A DNA stretch of 64,000 nt from Cylindrotheca closterium (taxonomy: Eukaryota; Bacillariophyta; Bacillariophyceae; Bacillariales; Bacillariaceae), in the NCBI GenBank assembly GCA_933822405.4, contig CAKOGP040002203.1:62001-126000 (forward strand), written 5' to 3'. Shown here one piece after another: positions 20,092 through 28,865 of this stretch. Position 1 is the first letter of the stretch; each line of letters starts with the position of its first letter. Made by a program: the position numbers and the translations under genes. Below the pieces are notes generated by a model, which saw nothing but the letters and a program-made list of their open reading frames with translations, was not told where the DNA came from and searched no databases.

Positions 20092-22221
20092 TCAAGCCCA
20101 CGAAGACTGTGAGCTTGAAATGGTTGCTTGGAAATCACTATCTTCCGAGCCATTGCTGCCTTGACTGCTGTCGTCAATGGGAATTGTTGTTATTTCACAC
20201 AGCATGGCAACGACTGTGGCAAATCCATGCAAATACGGTTGGGAACTGTCGCCTTGCGCCCCCATTCGTATGCCGACTGGACCAATTTCCGCATTGGAAA
20301 AGAATCCACCAATTGGTGGTGTTGCTGAATCGTTGAAATTGTCTCTGTTTTTCTTGGACTCGAGCAGCATTTTGGCATGGTCCAAATCTACATTGGGAGT
20401 TTCAAAAAAGTCTTTTCCTCGTGCCAAACTGGATATTTGCATCCCACATACGATTCGACTAGTGGTCGTTGTGGATGATGGTGATGATGATGATGATGAT
20501 GATAGATTTCCATCTCCGCCAGCAGCAGCAGAAGACTCAGTAGCATCCAACGAAACTTCATCGGCTTTGGAACTCAGAAAAAGTTGCTCCATTTTTGTCT
20601 GCTTCAACAAGAGCTTCCAATCGTCTAGGGCTTCTTGAGATGATCGAACATGGAATCGAAAGAGATCACCTAATTGAACTTGAGGTTGCCCACACACAAG
20701 AATAGACCCGGAACGTGGTCGGAATCCTGTCACCTCCCTCACCATGTATTCGCCCTCCACAAGGCCTTCAGCTTCAGTAGAATCCTGTGCTGCTGATGAT
20801 GATGATGATTCTATGGAGGCCGACGGTTGTAGTGATGGAGATTCATCGTCATTGAGTTGATCGTCAACCCCAGAACACGACGATGCCTCCAAAAAGACAC
20901 CAGCAAGTACACCTCCTTGTCGAATAAGTTCTTGGTCTTTCGGGGACAATATGGTGACAGTTGTTTCAAAATCAGTATCATCACCATCGTCCTCATCACT
21001 ACTTTGATTTTCATTAGAACACAAACGATCTAATTGTTCCAGTGCCTTGACTTGATCCAATTCATGAATGGCCGGTCCATCCACACTGGTCACTCGATAG
21101 GTAGGTCCGACTGGTCGACATCCACCCTGGGATACCACACATTGCAACTGATAGTTGGACGGCAATTGGACTCCGACCAAACTTCCCTTTGGCAAGATCT
21201 CGCGATTTATGGCCAGGGTTGGATCGTACAGGGCCGACTGGTGGGGCACTGAAATGCCTCCGGCTACTTGACAATTGAGCGAGTGCAATTCGCCAAACAA
21301 ATTTTGGATTTGGCGGCAGTAAGGATCGCTAAAGACAAAGAGAGAGGAATCGGATCGAAATGGTTGTGGCTGCTGTGGATTCGTTTCCTGATTTGTCGTG
21401 GTCATGGTCCTCTTGACAGTGGCATCATTGTTGGACATCGTGGTCATGGTCCTCTTGACAGTGGCATCATTGTTGGACATGGAAAACACTTGCAACGACG
21501 ATGATTCTGATGATTTCGGATTATTAATTTCATCTTTCTTGCAATATCCTCCAAGAATTGACATTTGCTTCTTGATGGCTTTTCTTCCATAGACAGGGTG
21601 ACTAGCTTCCTCTTCGTATTCTTGATTCTGGCCAATAACTCCTCCTCCAATCACTGTGATTAGATGAATGTTATCCTTTTTGGATGATTTTTCGTCGCCA
21701 CCCATACTCATTTCCTCGAGTAGATCCATCGCATTGGATGTCACATCTTGCAACTCCCAATGATGCGAGAGAAACAAAAAGACCAGCAGCTGATCGTCGT
21801 CGTTGGTATCCGTCCCCAATTGCCAGTCACGTAACAGCTCCCTCAAAGCTTCTTTGGATGACGTGTCGGCTGAAGTTTCCATGGTATTCTGAAACCATAC
21901 ACCATCCCCGCCAATCTCATCTTTAGCAGCAGCTCGTTTCATATCTTCTTGATGTTGTTGATGATCATCACCGTGATTTGAATAGTACAGCTGAGAGCGG
22001 CGGGTTGTATCACTCCTTACACTTTTCTGATATTTGCCCTTCCCGTTGAAATAAATAAGGTCCAATGCTATCATCGACGGAACATATGCTGAAGATCTTG
22101 GTGTGGATGACGAAACCTTATTGACAACAACAAAGGCTTGGCAAGAAAAAGATAGACTCAGAATCGACAGCAAGAGCAATCGACATCCAAAGACTGATGC
22201 ATACGCGTGAAAGTCTTTCAT
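20092..22221 (-). CDS. FIST-domain protein with plastid-type leader
   Basis: This 709-residue protein is counted from ATG 22221; the frame is open to a TTG at 22287, which is not used. The N-terminus MKDFHAYASVFGCRLLLLSI is followed by a hydrophobic segment ending CQAF-VVVNK. That is a signal peptide with Phe right after the cleavage site, as in diatom bipartite plastid presequences. The body matches FIST. An N-terminal part has GGISVPHQSALYDP and SLVGVQLPSNYQLQCVVSQG, followed by CRPVGPTYRVTSVDGPAI. The FIST_C end has PIGGFFSNAEIGPVG and a final HGFATVVAML. FIST proteins are putative small-ligand (possibly amino-acid) sensors. Long acidic Ser-rich inserts separate the blocks. A perfect 42-bp tandem duplication lies at 21397-21480. 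Confidence 0.82.
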   Translation of the reverse strand: MKDFHAYASVFGCRLLLLSILSLSFSCQAFVVVNKVSSSTPRSSAYVPSMIALDLIYFNGKGKYQKSVRSDTTRRSQLYYSNHGDDHQQHQEDMKRAAAKDEIGGDGVWFQNTMETSADTSSKEALRELLRDWQLGTDTNDDDQLLVFLFLSHHWELQDVTSNAMDLLEEMSMGGDEKSSKKDNIHLITVIGGGVIGQNQEYEEEASHPVYGRKAIKKQMSILGGYCKKDEINNPKSSESSSLQVFSMSNNDATVKRTMTTMSNNDATVKRTMTTTNQETNPQQPQPFRSDSSLFVFSDPYCRQIQNLFGELHSLNCQVAGGISVPHQSALYDPTLAINREILPKGSLVGVQLPSNYQLQCVVSQGGCRPVGPTYRVTSVDGPAIHELDQVKALEQLDRLCSNENQSSDEDDGDDTDFETTVTILSPKDQELIRQGGVLAGVFLEASSCSGVDDQLNDDESPSLQPSASIESSSSSAAQDSTEAEGLVEGEYMVREVTGFRPRSGSILVCGQPQVQLGDLFRFHVRSSQEALDDWKLLLKQTKMEQLFLSSKADEVSLDATESSAAAGGDGNLSSSSSSSPSSTTTTSRIVCGMQISSLARGKDFFETPNVDLDHAKMLLESKKNRDNFNDSATPPIGGFFSNAEIGPVGIRMGAQGDSSQPYLHGFATVVAMLCEITTIPIDDSSQGSNGSEDSDFQATISSSQSSWA
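21397..21480. repeat. Perfect in-frame 42-bp tandem duplication inside the FIST gene
   Basis: 21397-21438 and 21439-21480 read identically. Each encodes the 14 residues MSNNDATVKRTMTT on the minus strand, within a low-complexity linker. Perfect identity implies a very recent event. Confidence 0.95.
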
Positions 22222-22790
22222 TGTGGATGGCTGACGGAAAATTTCTGAAGTGCTGGCCCGAAACTTCCTGAGACTTCCTGAAAACAACTAACTGATTCGC
22301 AGTATTTCTCGTTTCCTGTTTTTTAGGTTTGATTTGTAAGAGATCGATAGATTACTTGTCTCTTCACTGTGTCTTTTTTGCTGAAGTCGTGCACAGATCC
22401 ATCAATCTTCCGGTATATTACTTTCTTCTGGATTCTTTCGGAACAATGCGATCCGGATGTTGATGATGTTGGTGATTCTCAGGCAGATGTTTCGAATTTT
22501 GATTGGAGAAGGAAATAATGAATCAGAAGTGTTCGGTTCTTTTTTGAGTAGATCGAACAAGTCGACTGCAGGACGGATATTGCGGATCGATCTTGTTCTA
22601 CCGGTACGAAGGTGAAACAACAACAATGATATGTTGCTCTATAGCTAGACAGTGCTTTCATCAATTCAACATGGACGCAAGAATAGAATGCTGGACGAAC
22701 AGAACCGCACTTCGACCATAAGAGCATAAAAACCGCTATCTAGAATACTAGTGCTAGGACTATAGCTAGATACCCACTACCACACCAATA
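22222..22790. other. Intergenic, no gene seen
   Basis: This is the upstream region of the FIST gene. A TACCGGTA palindrome is at 22599-22606, about 380 bp before the FIST start. No gene is seen. Confidence 0.4.
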
Positions 22791-23408
22791 CTAAATGGCC
22801 GCCACAACCCCAGCCCCACTGGCAGTATAGTATCCAGTGGCAGTCCTATTGCCTTGTGCTCGGTGGGATTGGAGTACAATTGGGTCCGAGCCAGGAGCCG
22901 TGCCCGAATAATGCTTACTGGTTCCACCAGCATGACGATTCTCCAACAAGACTGTCGTTACCAATACCAAACTGCAGACTAAGCCCAAGGCAGCCAACCC
23001 AATTCCAACAGCTTGATAGGTCTGAAAAGTAGAGTTCTGCACTATATCAGTTGGATCTTCTGGATCGTATAAAATTGTTTCCACTGTTCCAAGCGATGGT
23101 ACGGATCCGGTGCAATCCTCGGTGGTTGCATTCACAGTCGTCCCATTCGATACCAGTTCGAAACGAAAGGTAATATTGTAGTGATCTCTCTTGCCATTGT
23201 TGTAATCCACGCCTTTTTTGACACTGTATCCGCAATATGTGGTTGCGACCACGGTACCCTTCGCATATTCCAAGTCCTGGACTTGCAGATTGGCAACTCC
23301 CCAAATGATGGCTCCTGGAACCAAACAACATATGAGACAACACAGTAATTTTGCGAGTTGTTTTCGTTTGATGCTGGCTCTGTTGCTTTCTTTTTCTTCC
23401 ACTGGCAT
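22791..23408 (-). CDS. DUF3592-like two-pass membrane protein, array copy A
   Basis: This 205-residue protein starts at ATG 23408. After a basic N-terminus comes a Cys-dense first membrane segment (LLCCLICCLVPGAIIWGV). The ectodomain follows, with YCGY, an N-glycosylation-rich strand (ITFRFELVSNGTTVNATTED) and the motif ILYDPEDPTDIV, then a second membrane segment (AVGIGLAALGLVCSLVLVTTV) and a short hydrophilic tail. This is the DUF3592 layout: an extracytoplasmic beta domain ending in 'YdPdnP' between two membrane helices. Three further copies lie at 24962, 26767 and 31398 on the same strand. Family function is unknown. The cysteines beside the first helix could be palmitoylated (inference). 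Confidence 0.82.
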   Translation of the reverse strand: MPVEEKESNRASIKRKQLAKLLCCLICCLVPGAIIWGVANLQVQDLEYAKGTVVATTYCGYSVKKGVDYNNGKRDHYNITFRFELVSNGTTVNATTEDCTGSVPSLGTVETILYDPEDPTDIVQNSTFQTYQAVGIGLAALGLVCSLVLVTTVLLENRHAGGTSKHYSGTAPGSDPIVLQSHRAQGNRTATGYYTASGAGVVAAI

Positions 23409-24961
23409 TATGATGTTGCTTTATTCGAAATTTTGAGATTTTCTTCTTGTGTTCTAATATATATCTTTTGTGGTTGGTTGGTTGGTTGGTTGATACATTG
23501 ATACGCATTCATCCTCCGCCTCCTTGTCGAACTTCATAAATGCGATTGACATCACTCCGCATGACTGACTCCTGGCAGTCGTGGCGATTCTGTTCCCAGC
23601 GCGACTTTTCTCAAACCTCTTATGGGCTTGCATAAAACGCACCCCTACAATAGTAGAGGACAACTACAATTTCTGTCGTGAGATGTTTTTTTTTATGGGT
23701 CTTGGGTGAACAAACATTTGGAGGGTGAATAATGAGGGGATATATTTTGTGGTGGATATATAGCGCGAAGCGCGGTGAGACATTCGAGACTCATTCATTA
23801 TCAGTGATATACTGTAGTGAGTCGTCTCACCCTCTCACTATCACTCGTCACGAGCAAGACGCCTTGTCTATACTTTACTGGTGACAGCCGTCCACACAAC
23901 TAGAAGAGAGCTAGAATGAAGGAAGGCGTATCAAACTAGTAACGACGTTACGAGGTAACTAGTTTCACCACTCACTTTTTGAGCTAACTAGGATATAGTT
24001 TATTCATGTACTATAGTATCATGAACAGCCCCAATCACAATGTACAGCAGGTGGTAAAAATTGCTGAAAATGATGGAGCACGCTAGCAGCAGCAGCACGT
24101 CCAAGTTTCCGATAATATTTGATGAAACCCTTCAATTCTATAAAATCAGCATGTTCATATGTGTTAGAGGACTCGTGGGGATGATAGAGCCTCGCCATTA
24201 TAGCCTTGTAGCATGTTTTGTATCCATTTCGGGAGATGCTAGTCGAACGCTGCACATAATTCTGAGGGTAGAGAATATGTGGATTAAAATGGTTCAATGA
24301 CGACGAAGATGAAAAGTCAAAAGACTGTGCGCAGCTTCTATCATCAATGTGCTGTGGCACCTATTATTGGGGCCTATTATCGATGAAAGTGATAGAAAAT
24401 AGATGCATAACTCAGTCCTCTTCCGGTCAAGAAAGAAAACCTACCTTTTTCAAGAGCTGGATTTGGTGTAGTGAAACGTCGGAACTGGTTCTACCTTCGT
24501 ATTTTCTCTGTTGATGTTGCATCCATGCGCATAGGACTGAATCATCTGCTATCTTCACTCAGATATGTCCATGTTCCTGTTGAAATCGAATGAGCTCCTT
24601 GGACATCATTTGCCACTCCACTTCGTTCCGATTCGATGTCCAAGGAAAGCCGATTCTCTCCATGAGATACTTTTCTGATGGTAAAAGTAGCTTATTTGTC
24701 CACGCGGCTATAGGTCCTGTACCACGGTACTGTACCGTTACATTGAATATCTGCTTAATTTCTTCCAAACCAATCTCTATTAACATCCAGTCGTGTCGAT
24801 GAAAAATACAAATAGCTATACGATAACTTTACAACGCCAGGAGTTTTCTTGTAATTTTTATTATATAACATGTATATAAAAACAATTGCAACTGAAACAT
24901 ATAATAGGTACAGCAAGTTCACTTGCTTTTTGTCACGACCACCACCACGCACCTTGTTCTT
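23409..24961. other. Intergenic with an HA-domain relic; otherwise no gene seen
   Basis: This 1.55-kb gap holds the degenerate helicase-associated fragment at 24568-24786 (minus). The rest shows only short ORFs without domain support. TGGTTGGTTGGTTGGTTG lies at about 23471-23490. Confidence 0.45.
24568..24786 (-). pseudogene. Helicase-associated (HA) domain fragment
   Basis: The minus-strand frame reads YLMERIGFPWTSNRNEVEWQ and then a further helix ending IRFQQEHGHI. This is very like the last repeats of the HA-repeat gene at 28866-31058 (YLLERIDFPWVSNRYELEWQ, then YDELVEFLEAEGRF). Only about one repeat is left and there is no ATG-led gene, so I read it as a relic of a duplicated HA-repeat gene, about 4 kb from the intact one. 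Confidence 0.6.
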
Positions 24962-26347
24962 TTAAGGAGGTCGGTAGCCGCCCGTCGGGTTTACAGCACT
25001 GGCGGGAGGAGCACTTGGAGAAGGTTGCTGTTGTCGTATGTTGTTGCTGTACGTGCTGTTGTTATTATCTTGGTAGGGATTGCTGGCCGTGTTCCCGTAG
25101 GAATTCTTGTTGTTGTTGTTGTTGCCAGTAGTATTTCCATGGTATGGATTATTATTCTCGGTGGTGGTTGTATTGCCATAAGCATTATTGTTATTATAGC
25201 TTGCCGGAGTATCCGTGGTGGTTGGTCCCGTTGAGTTGTTGGGAGCAGTTGCATTATTGTTGCTATTGTTGGCACTGGGGTTTGTAAACTGTGAAAACAT
25301 AGATGCCAACCCAGCCGCCATAGGATTGTTGTTCGCATTGTTGTTGTGGTGGTTTTGGTTGTTATTGGGAGCCAAATTGTTGTTTGGAGCTGTAGAGTTG
25401 TTATTGTTGTTTGCATTGGCATTCGGGTTTGTAAACTGTGAGAATACTGATGCCAATCCAGCCATGGGAGTATTGCCACCGTTGTTGTTGCTCCCATTAG
25501 TATTGCTGTTGGGAGCCGAGTTGTTGTTGTTGTTAGTAGCTGAATTGCTATTGTTGGCATTTGGATTGGTAAATTGCGAGAATGCCGATGCAAATCCAGT
25601 CGTTGCTGGAATGCCACCTCCACCATGGTTGCTTTCTGAGTTATTCTCAGTAGGATCGGGCATGCCTCCATTATTATTAGAATTGTTGCTGTTGGATCCC
25701 AACATGTCTCCGAAGGTACTCATAAACACCTTGTATAGGACACATGCCGCACATAGGAATACAGCTCCAGTTGCTGCCAGTGACACACCAAGCACCAGAT
25801 ATGCCGTGGTCTTCGTTTCATGCACCACATTGTACGGATCATCTGGATCGTACATGATGTACTCGGTGGAATTGATGGGACGGCGTGCCTTGACACAGTA
25901 ATCCGTGGTGGTAGTAATGTTCTCTCCTTCCAATGTCAAGAACTCATATGTCATCTTGTAGTGGTTTTGTTTCTTGTTTGTGGAGGAAGAGCGGCTTCCA
26001 GAATTGTAGCCACTTTTCTTCAGTCTTCGATCCATTAGTTCCTCCTCATCTTCGTCTTCCCACATGGCAAATGATGATTCATCGACATTGTCCTGCTGCT
26101 GATGCTTTAGATTCCGACGGCGATAGTACCCGCAAAAGGTTTGTCCAACGACCTTGGCTTGCACCGACTCGTAGTTTCCATACGTCAAATAGTTGAAGCC
26201 GAGCAAACCAATTCCAGGAAGAAGGCAACCCAAAAGACAGCAGCACATGGAAATTCCAAAGACTGACTTTGGTGCGCATTTCTTCAAGTTGGAAGAAGAA
26301 GAAGCTCGTTCTCCGTCTCGTGGTTGTTCTGCATTCTCAAATTTCAT
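24962..26347 (-). CDS. DUF3592-like membrane protein with long Asn-rich tail, array copy B
   Basis: This 461-residue protein starts at ATG 26347. The first ~205 residues match the array family: a Cys-rich first membrane segment (FGISMCCCLLGCLLPGIGLL), FCGYYRRRN, an acidic insert, YKMTYEFLTLEGENITTTTD, then IMYDPDDPYNVV and the second membrane helix (VLGVSLAATGAVFLCAACVL). The remaining ~250 residues are an asparagine-dominated tail with three copies of FSQFTNP[NS]AN spaced roughly 50 residues apart, each preceded by GLAS[MV]/GFASA. The tail should face the cytoplasm if both termini lie on the same side. It resembles low-complexity or prion-like sequence. No other paralogue in the array has this tail at such length. 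Confidence 0.8.
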   Translation of the reverse strand: MKFENAEQPRDGERASSSSNLKKCAPKSVFGISMCCCLLGCLLPGIGLLGFNYLTYGNYESVQAKVVGQTFCGYYRRRNLKHQQQDNVDESSFAMWEDEDEEELMDRRLKKSGYNSGSRSSSTNKKQNHYKMTYEFLTLEGENITTTTDYCVKARRPINSTEYIMYDPDDPYNVVHETKTTAYLVLGVSLAATGAVFLCAACVLYKVFMSTFGDMLGSNSNNSNNNGGMPDPTENNSESNHGGGGIPATTGFASAFSQFTNPNANNSNSATNNNNNSAPNSNTNGSNNNGGNTPMAGLASVFSQFTNPNANANNNNNSTAPNNNLAPNNNQNHHNNNANNNPMAAGLASMFSQFTNPSANNSNNNATAPNNSTGPTTTDTPASYNNNNAYGNTTTTENNNPYHGNTTGNNNNNKNSYGNTASNPYQDNNNSTYSNNIRQQQPSPSAPPASAVNPTGGYRPP

Positions 26348-26766
26348 GATGCCTTACTGTATCTCTCTCTCTCTTGATTATGATGGTTATCTCTGCAAAG
26401 CAGCAGTATCAGTATAATACAGTACAATGCGTTTGTTTGTCTGAAATTCAGGAACAATAGGCTAGCTTGTAGTTTTGAATCTTTTGTTCGGACTCAACTG
26501 CTCGTCAGAAACCCATAGTACGCGGCATGTTGAACACTTCTACATAAAGACCATGTTTTCGATTTAATGAAATATCATAATCGGGACACCACCAAGATTG
26601 CATGTTCGTTTCGTTTCTTTTGATTTATTAACGTACGAGCAGAAGTACCGGTATACATGTCTTTATGAATGAAGATACGCACATGTATTCTATTTTATGG
26701 AGTATATAACGGTGTACAACGAAGTATATCAGACCAACAGTCATCATATAAAAAATGCGACTGCTC
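26348..26766. other. Intergenic, no gene seen
   Basis: This is the upstream region of array copy B. TACCGGTA lies at 26646-26653. No gene is seen. Confidence 0.4.
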
Positions 26767-28080
26767 TCAAGGTGGCTTGTAGGCCGCAGAGGTATACGAA
26801 ATTGGACCAGTGTTGTTGTTTGTCACCTCTTGTGCTTGAACGATAGGTGGCTCTCCATACTGGGGCTTTTCGACAGCAGCAGCATCATCATGAGGATTCT
26901 TGTTGTCGGAATAGTTACTTGTGCTGTAGGTATTCTCGCTGCTGCTGAAAGCATTGTTGTTGTTGTTGCTGTAAATAGTATTGGTATTGGTACTGGTATG
27001 GCTTGATGATTTTCGCCGTCTCATGACAAAATACAAACAGGCTCCAATGATTGCCACGGAAACGAGTCCAATGATGAGGCTGTTGATGCCATCACCCTGC
27101 AGGCCCTCTTTAAATCCCTGAGACACTACTCCCACCGTAGGACTATCGGGATTGTACAACACCGTTTCGGTTCCACCAACGGGAGGAACGGGATTCATGC
27201 AATACTCGGTCGTGGCCGTAACATTTTCTCCATCCAATGTCATAAAGGAGTAGGTGGTGCTGTATTGGGGGCCTTTGCTGCTGCTCGAGGAGCGGTAGTG
27301 TGAATTGTGTCTATTGCCGGACGATCCAAAGTAGTATCCAGTAGCCGCTCCTCCGGCGGCCCCAGCAGCAACTCCTCCGCCCTTGGCCCGTCGCTGGACG
27401 CCGTGTATTTGTTGTTGTTGGGTGGTCCTTCTTCGGGAATTATTCTTTTGTTTGGTAACAAACATGTTGCTCGTAGAATAAGTGGTTGTTGTTTGTGAAA
27501 TAACTGGAGCATCCGAATTGCTCCCACTATTTTTAGGCTCGCTCTCGTCTTCGCTGGCATCATCCTCATCGTCGTCACTGTCATCACTGCTGTCCATGTC
27601 ATCTTGTTCTACTTTGTTCGACTTGTTGTCATCATCATCATGGCCCACAAATAACGCTTGAATTGAAAAGCTTTGGAAACTTCCTTTGCGAGTTTCGACA
27701 GAAGGAATTCTGTTGACCCTCAAGATCTTGTTGTCGCGCTGAATAGTATTTCCATCTGTTGAATCCTGATTAGTATCATCCAAATCTCCAGTAATGATCG
27801 TGCTGTCGTCTCGTTGTAATAGTGTTCGGCTCGCAGCAGTAGTAGTAGTAGTAGTAGTAGCAGCAGCATCAGGTTGAACAATTTCACGTCCTAGCTTGCG
27901 ACGACGCCGGTATGTCCCACAATAGGTTGTATTCATCACCTCGGCCTGAGCAGACTCCCAATCTTCGTATTGAAAACTTGCTGTCACCATCGTAATGATG
28001 CCTGGTATGATGCAACAGATACAGCAACAAGCAAGACCGCAGAGGAGGCCGGCTCTATTTCTGTTGATTGGTGGTGCCAT
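26767..28080 (-). CDS. DUF3592-like membrane protein, array copy C
   Basis: This 437-residue protein starts at ATG 28080. It shows the Cys-rich first helix (LLCGLACCCICCIIPGIITM), NTTYCGTYRRRRK, and then a long acidic and Ser/Thr-rich insert (about residues 65-265). The insert includes a Gly/Ala stretch (GGGVAAGAAGGAATGYYFG) and a Thr run encoded by a GTA/ACT repeat. The conserved ectodomain core follows (YSTTYSFMTLDGENVTATTE, then PVPPVGGTETVLYNPDSPTV), then the second membrane helix (LIIGLVSVAIIGACLYFVM) and a basic Ser/Asn-rich tail. It is closest to copy D (NTTYCGTYRRRRK against DTTYCGTYRRN; PVPPVG against PVPPLG; DSPTVGV in both). Function unknown. Confidence 0.8.
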   Translation of the reverse strand: MAPPINRNRAGLLCGLACCCICCIIPGIITMVTASFQYEDWESAQAEVMNTTYCGTYRRRRKLGREIVQPDAAATTTTTTTAASRTLLQRDDSTIITGDLDDTNQDSTDGNTIQRDNKILRVNRIPSVETRKGSFQSFSIQALFVGHDDDDNKSNKVEQDDMDSSDDSDDDEDDASEDESEPKNSGSNSDAPVISQTTTTYSTSNMFVTKQKNNSRRRTTQQQQIHGVQRRAKGGGVAAGAAGGAATGYYFGSSGNRHNSHYRSSSSSKGPQYSTTYSFMTLDGENVTATTEYCMNPVPPVGGTETVLYNPDSPTVGVVSQGFKEGLQGDGINSLIIGLVSVAIIGACLYFVMRRRKSSSHTSTNTNTIYSNNNNNAFSSSENTYSTSNYSDNKNPHDDAAAVEKPQYGEPPIVQAQEVTNNNTGPISYTSAAYKPP

Positions 28081-28865
28081 TCTTTACTGGTGGAGCTGTT
28101 GTCGTACCTTTGATCAACATGCAGTAATTATACTGCTGCTGCTGCTGCGTTTAATTTATTTATTTCTTATATATTGATGATGATGGATGCCCGATTTTCA
28201 TGGGGGTCATTATTATTGACTCGGAGTGGTCAAAGATACAGATTTTTTAAAATTTGTGTGTGGATGGCAATAACATATTACAGCTACCGGTAGCTACAGT
28301 AGGTCCTGCCTCGGACGCATACTATACGCGTCGTGATCGCTCCACCCATGGTGCTGTACGTTCTCAGTAAGTTCTAGTACAGGTATTTGGTTTTCTGAGT
28401 ATATTCTAATCCAGATGCAAGCTGGGAGCTTCTGGGATACAGTCGGTCTTGAGGACGAGCATGCTATTTTATTTACGATGCCTGAATCATTATATATTTT
28501 CGGAAAACTACCAAACAGCATGGGTTCAGGGTAAGGGTAAGGGTTATGGATGTTTGCACAGACGACGAGAATATTGAATACTGTATACTGTATATTATAA
28601 TGTATAATATATCATCACAAATGGGCCGGGAGACGTACGTACGCTCAAGGACCATCATCCATATATTTGATATTTATCATCATCATCATTTTTATTTGAT
28701 CGTCATCGTCATCATCAGTACATATTATACATCCAATATATTCAACAAACAATCGAAAGTTCTTTCGTCTCCATCGTCAAAGCATGAACACAAACTGACT
28801 CCAGTGATACTCACTAATTAAAATCCACCATTGATTCATTCTCTTATCAATCTGCTACTATCGCA
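28081..28865. promoter_or_regulatory. Divergent intergenic region between DUF3592 copy C and the HA-repeat gene
   Basis: This 785-bp region separates the divergent starts at 28080 (minus) and 28866 (plus). TACCGGTA occurs at 28285-28292 inside the longer palindrome AGCTACCGGTAGCT (28282-28295). CATCATCATC-type microsatellites lie near 28676-28716. No gene is seen. Confidence 0.4.

Noticed and set aside
24019..24360. A 113-residue minus-strand ORF with AIMARLYHPHES, loosely like a J-domain (DnaJ) helix II and HPD
   Set aside because: It lacks the HPD tripeptide (HPH), has no ATG at its start, and shows no convincing flanking J-domain sequence. A decayed fragment is possible but unsupported.
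25215..25901. Long plus-strand ORF rich in Leu/Val opposite DUF3592 copy B
   Set aside because: It is the antisense reading of the (AAC)n-type asparagine repeats, which gives artificial Leu/Val runs.
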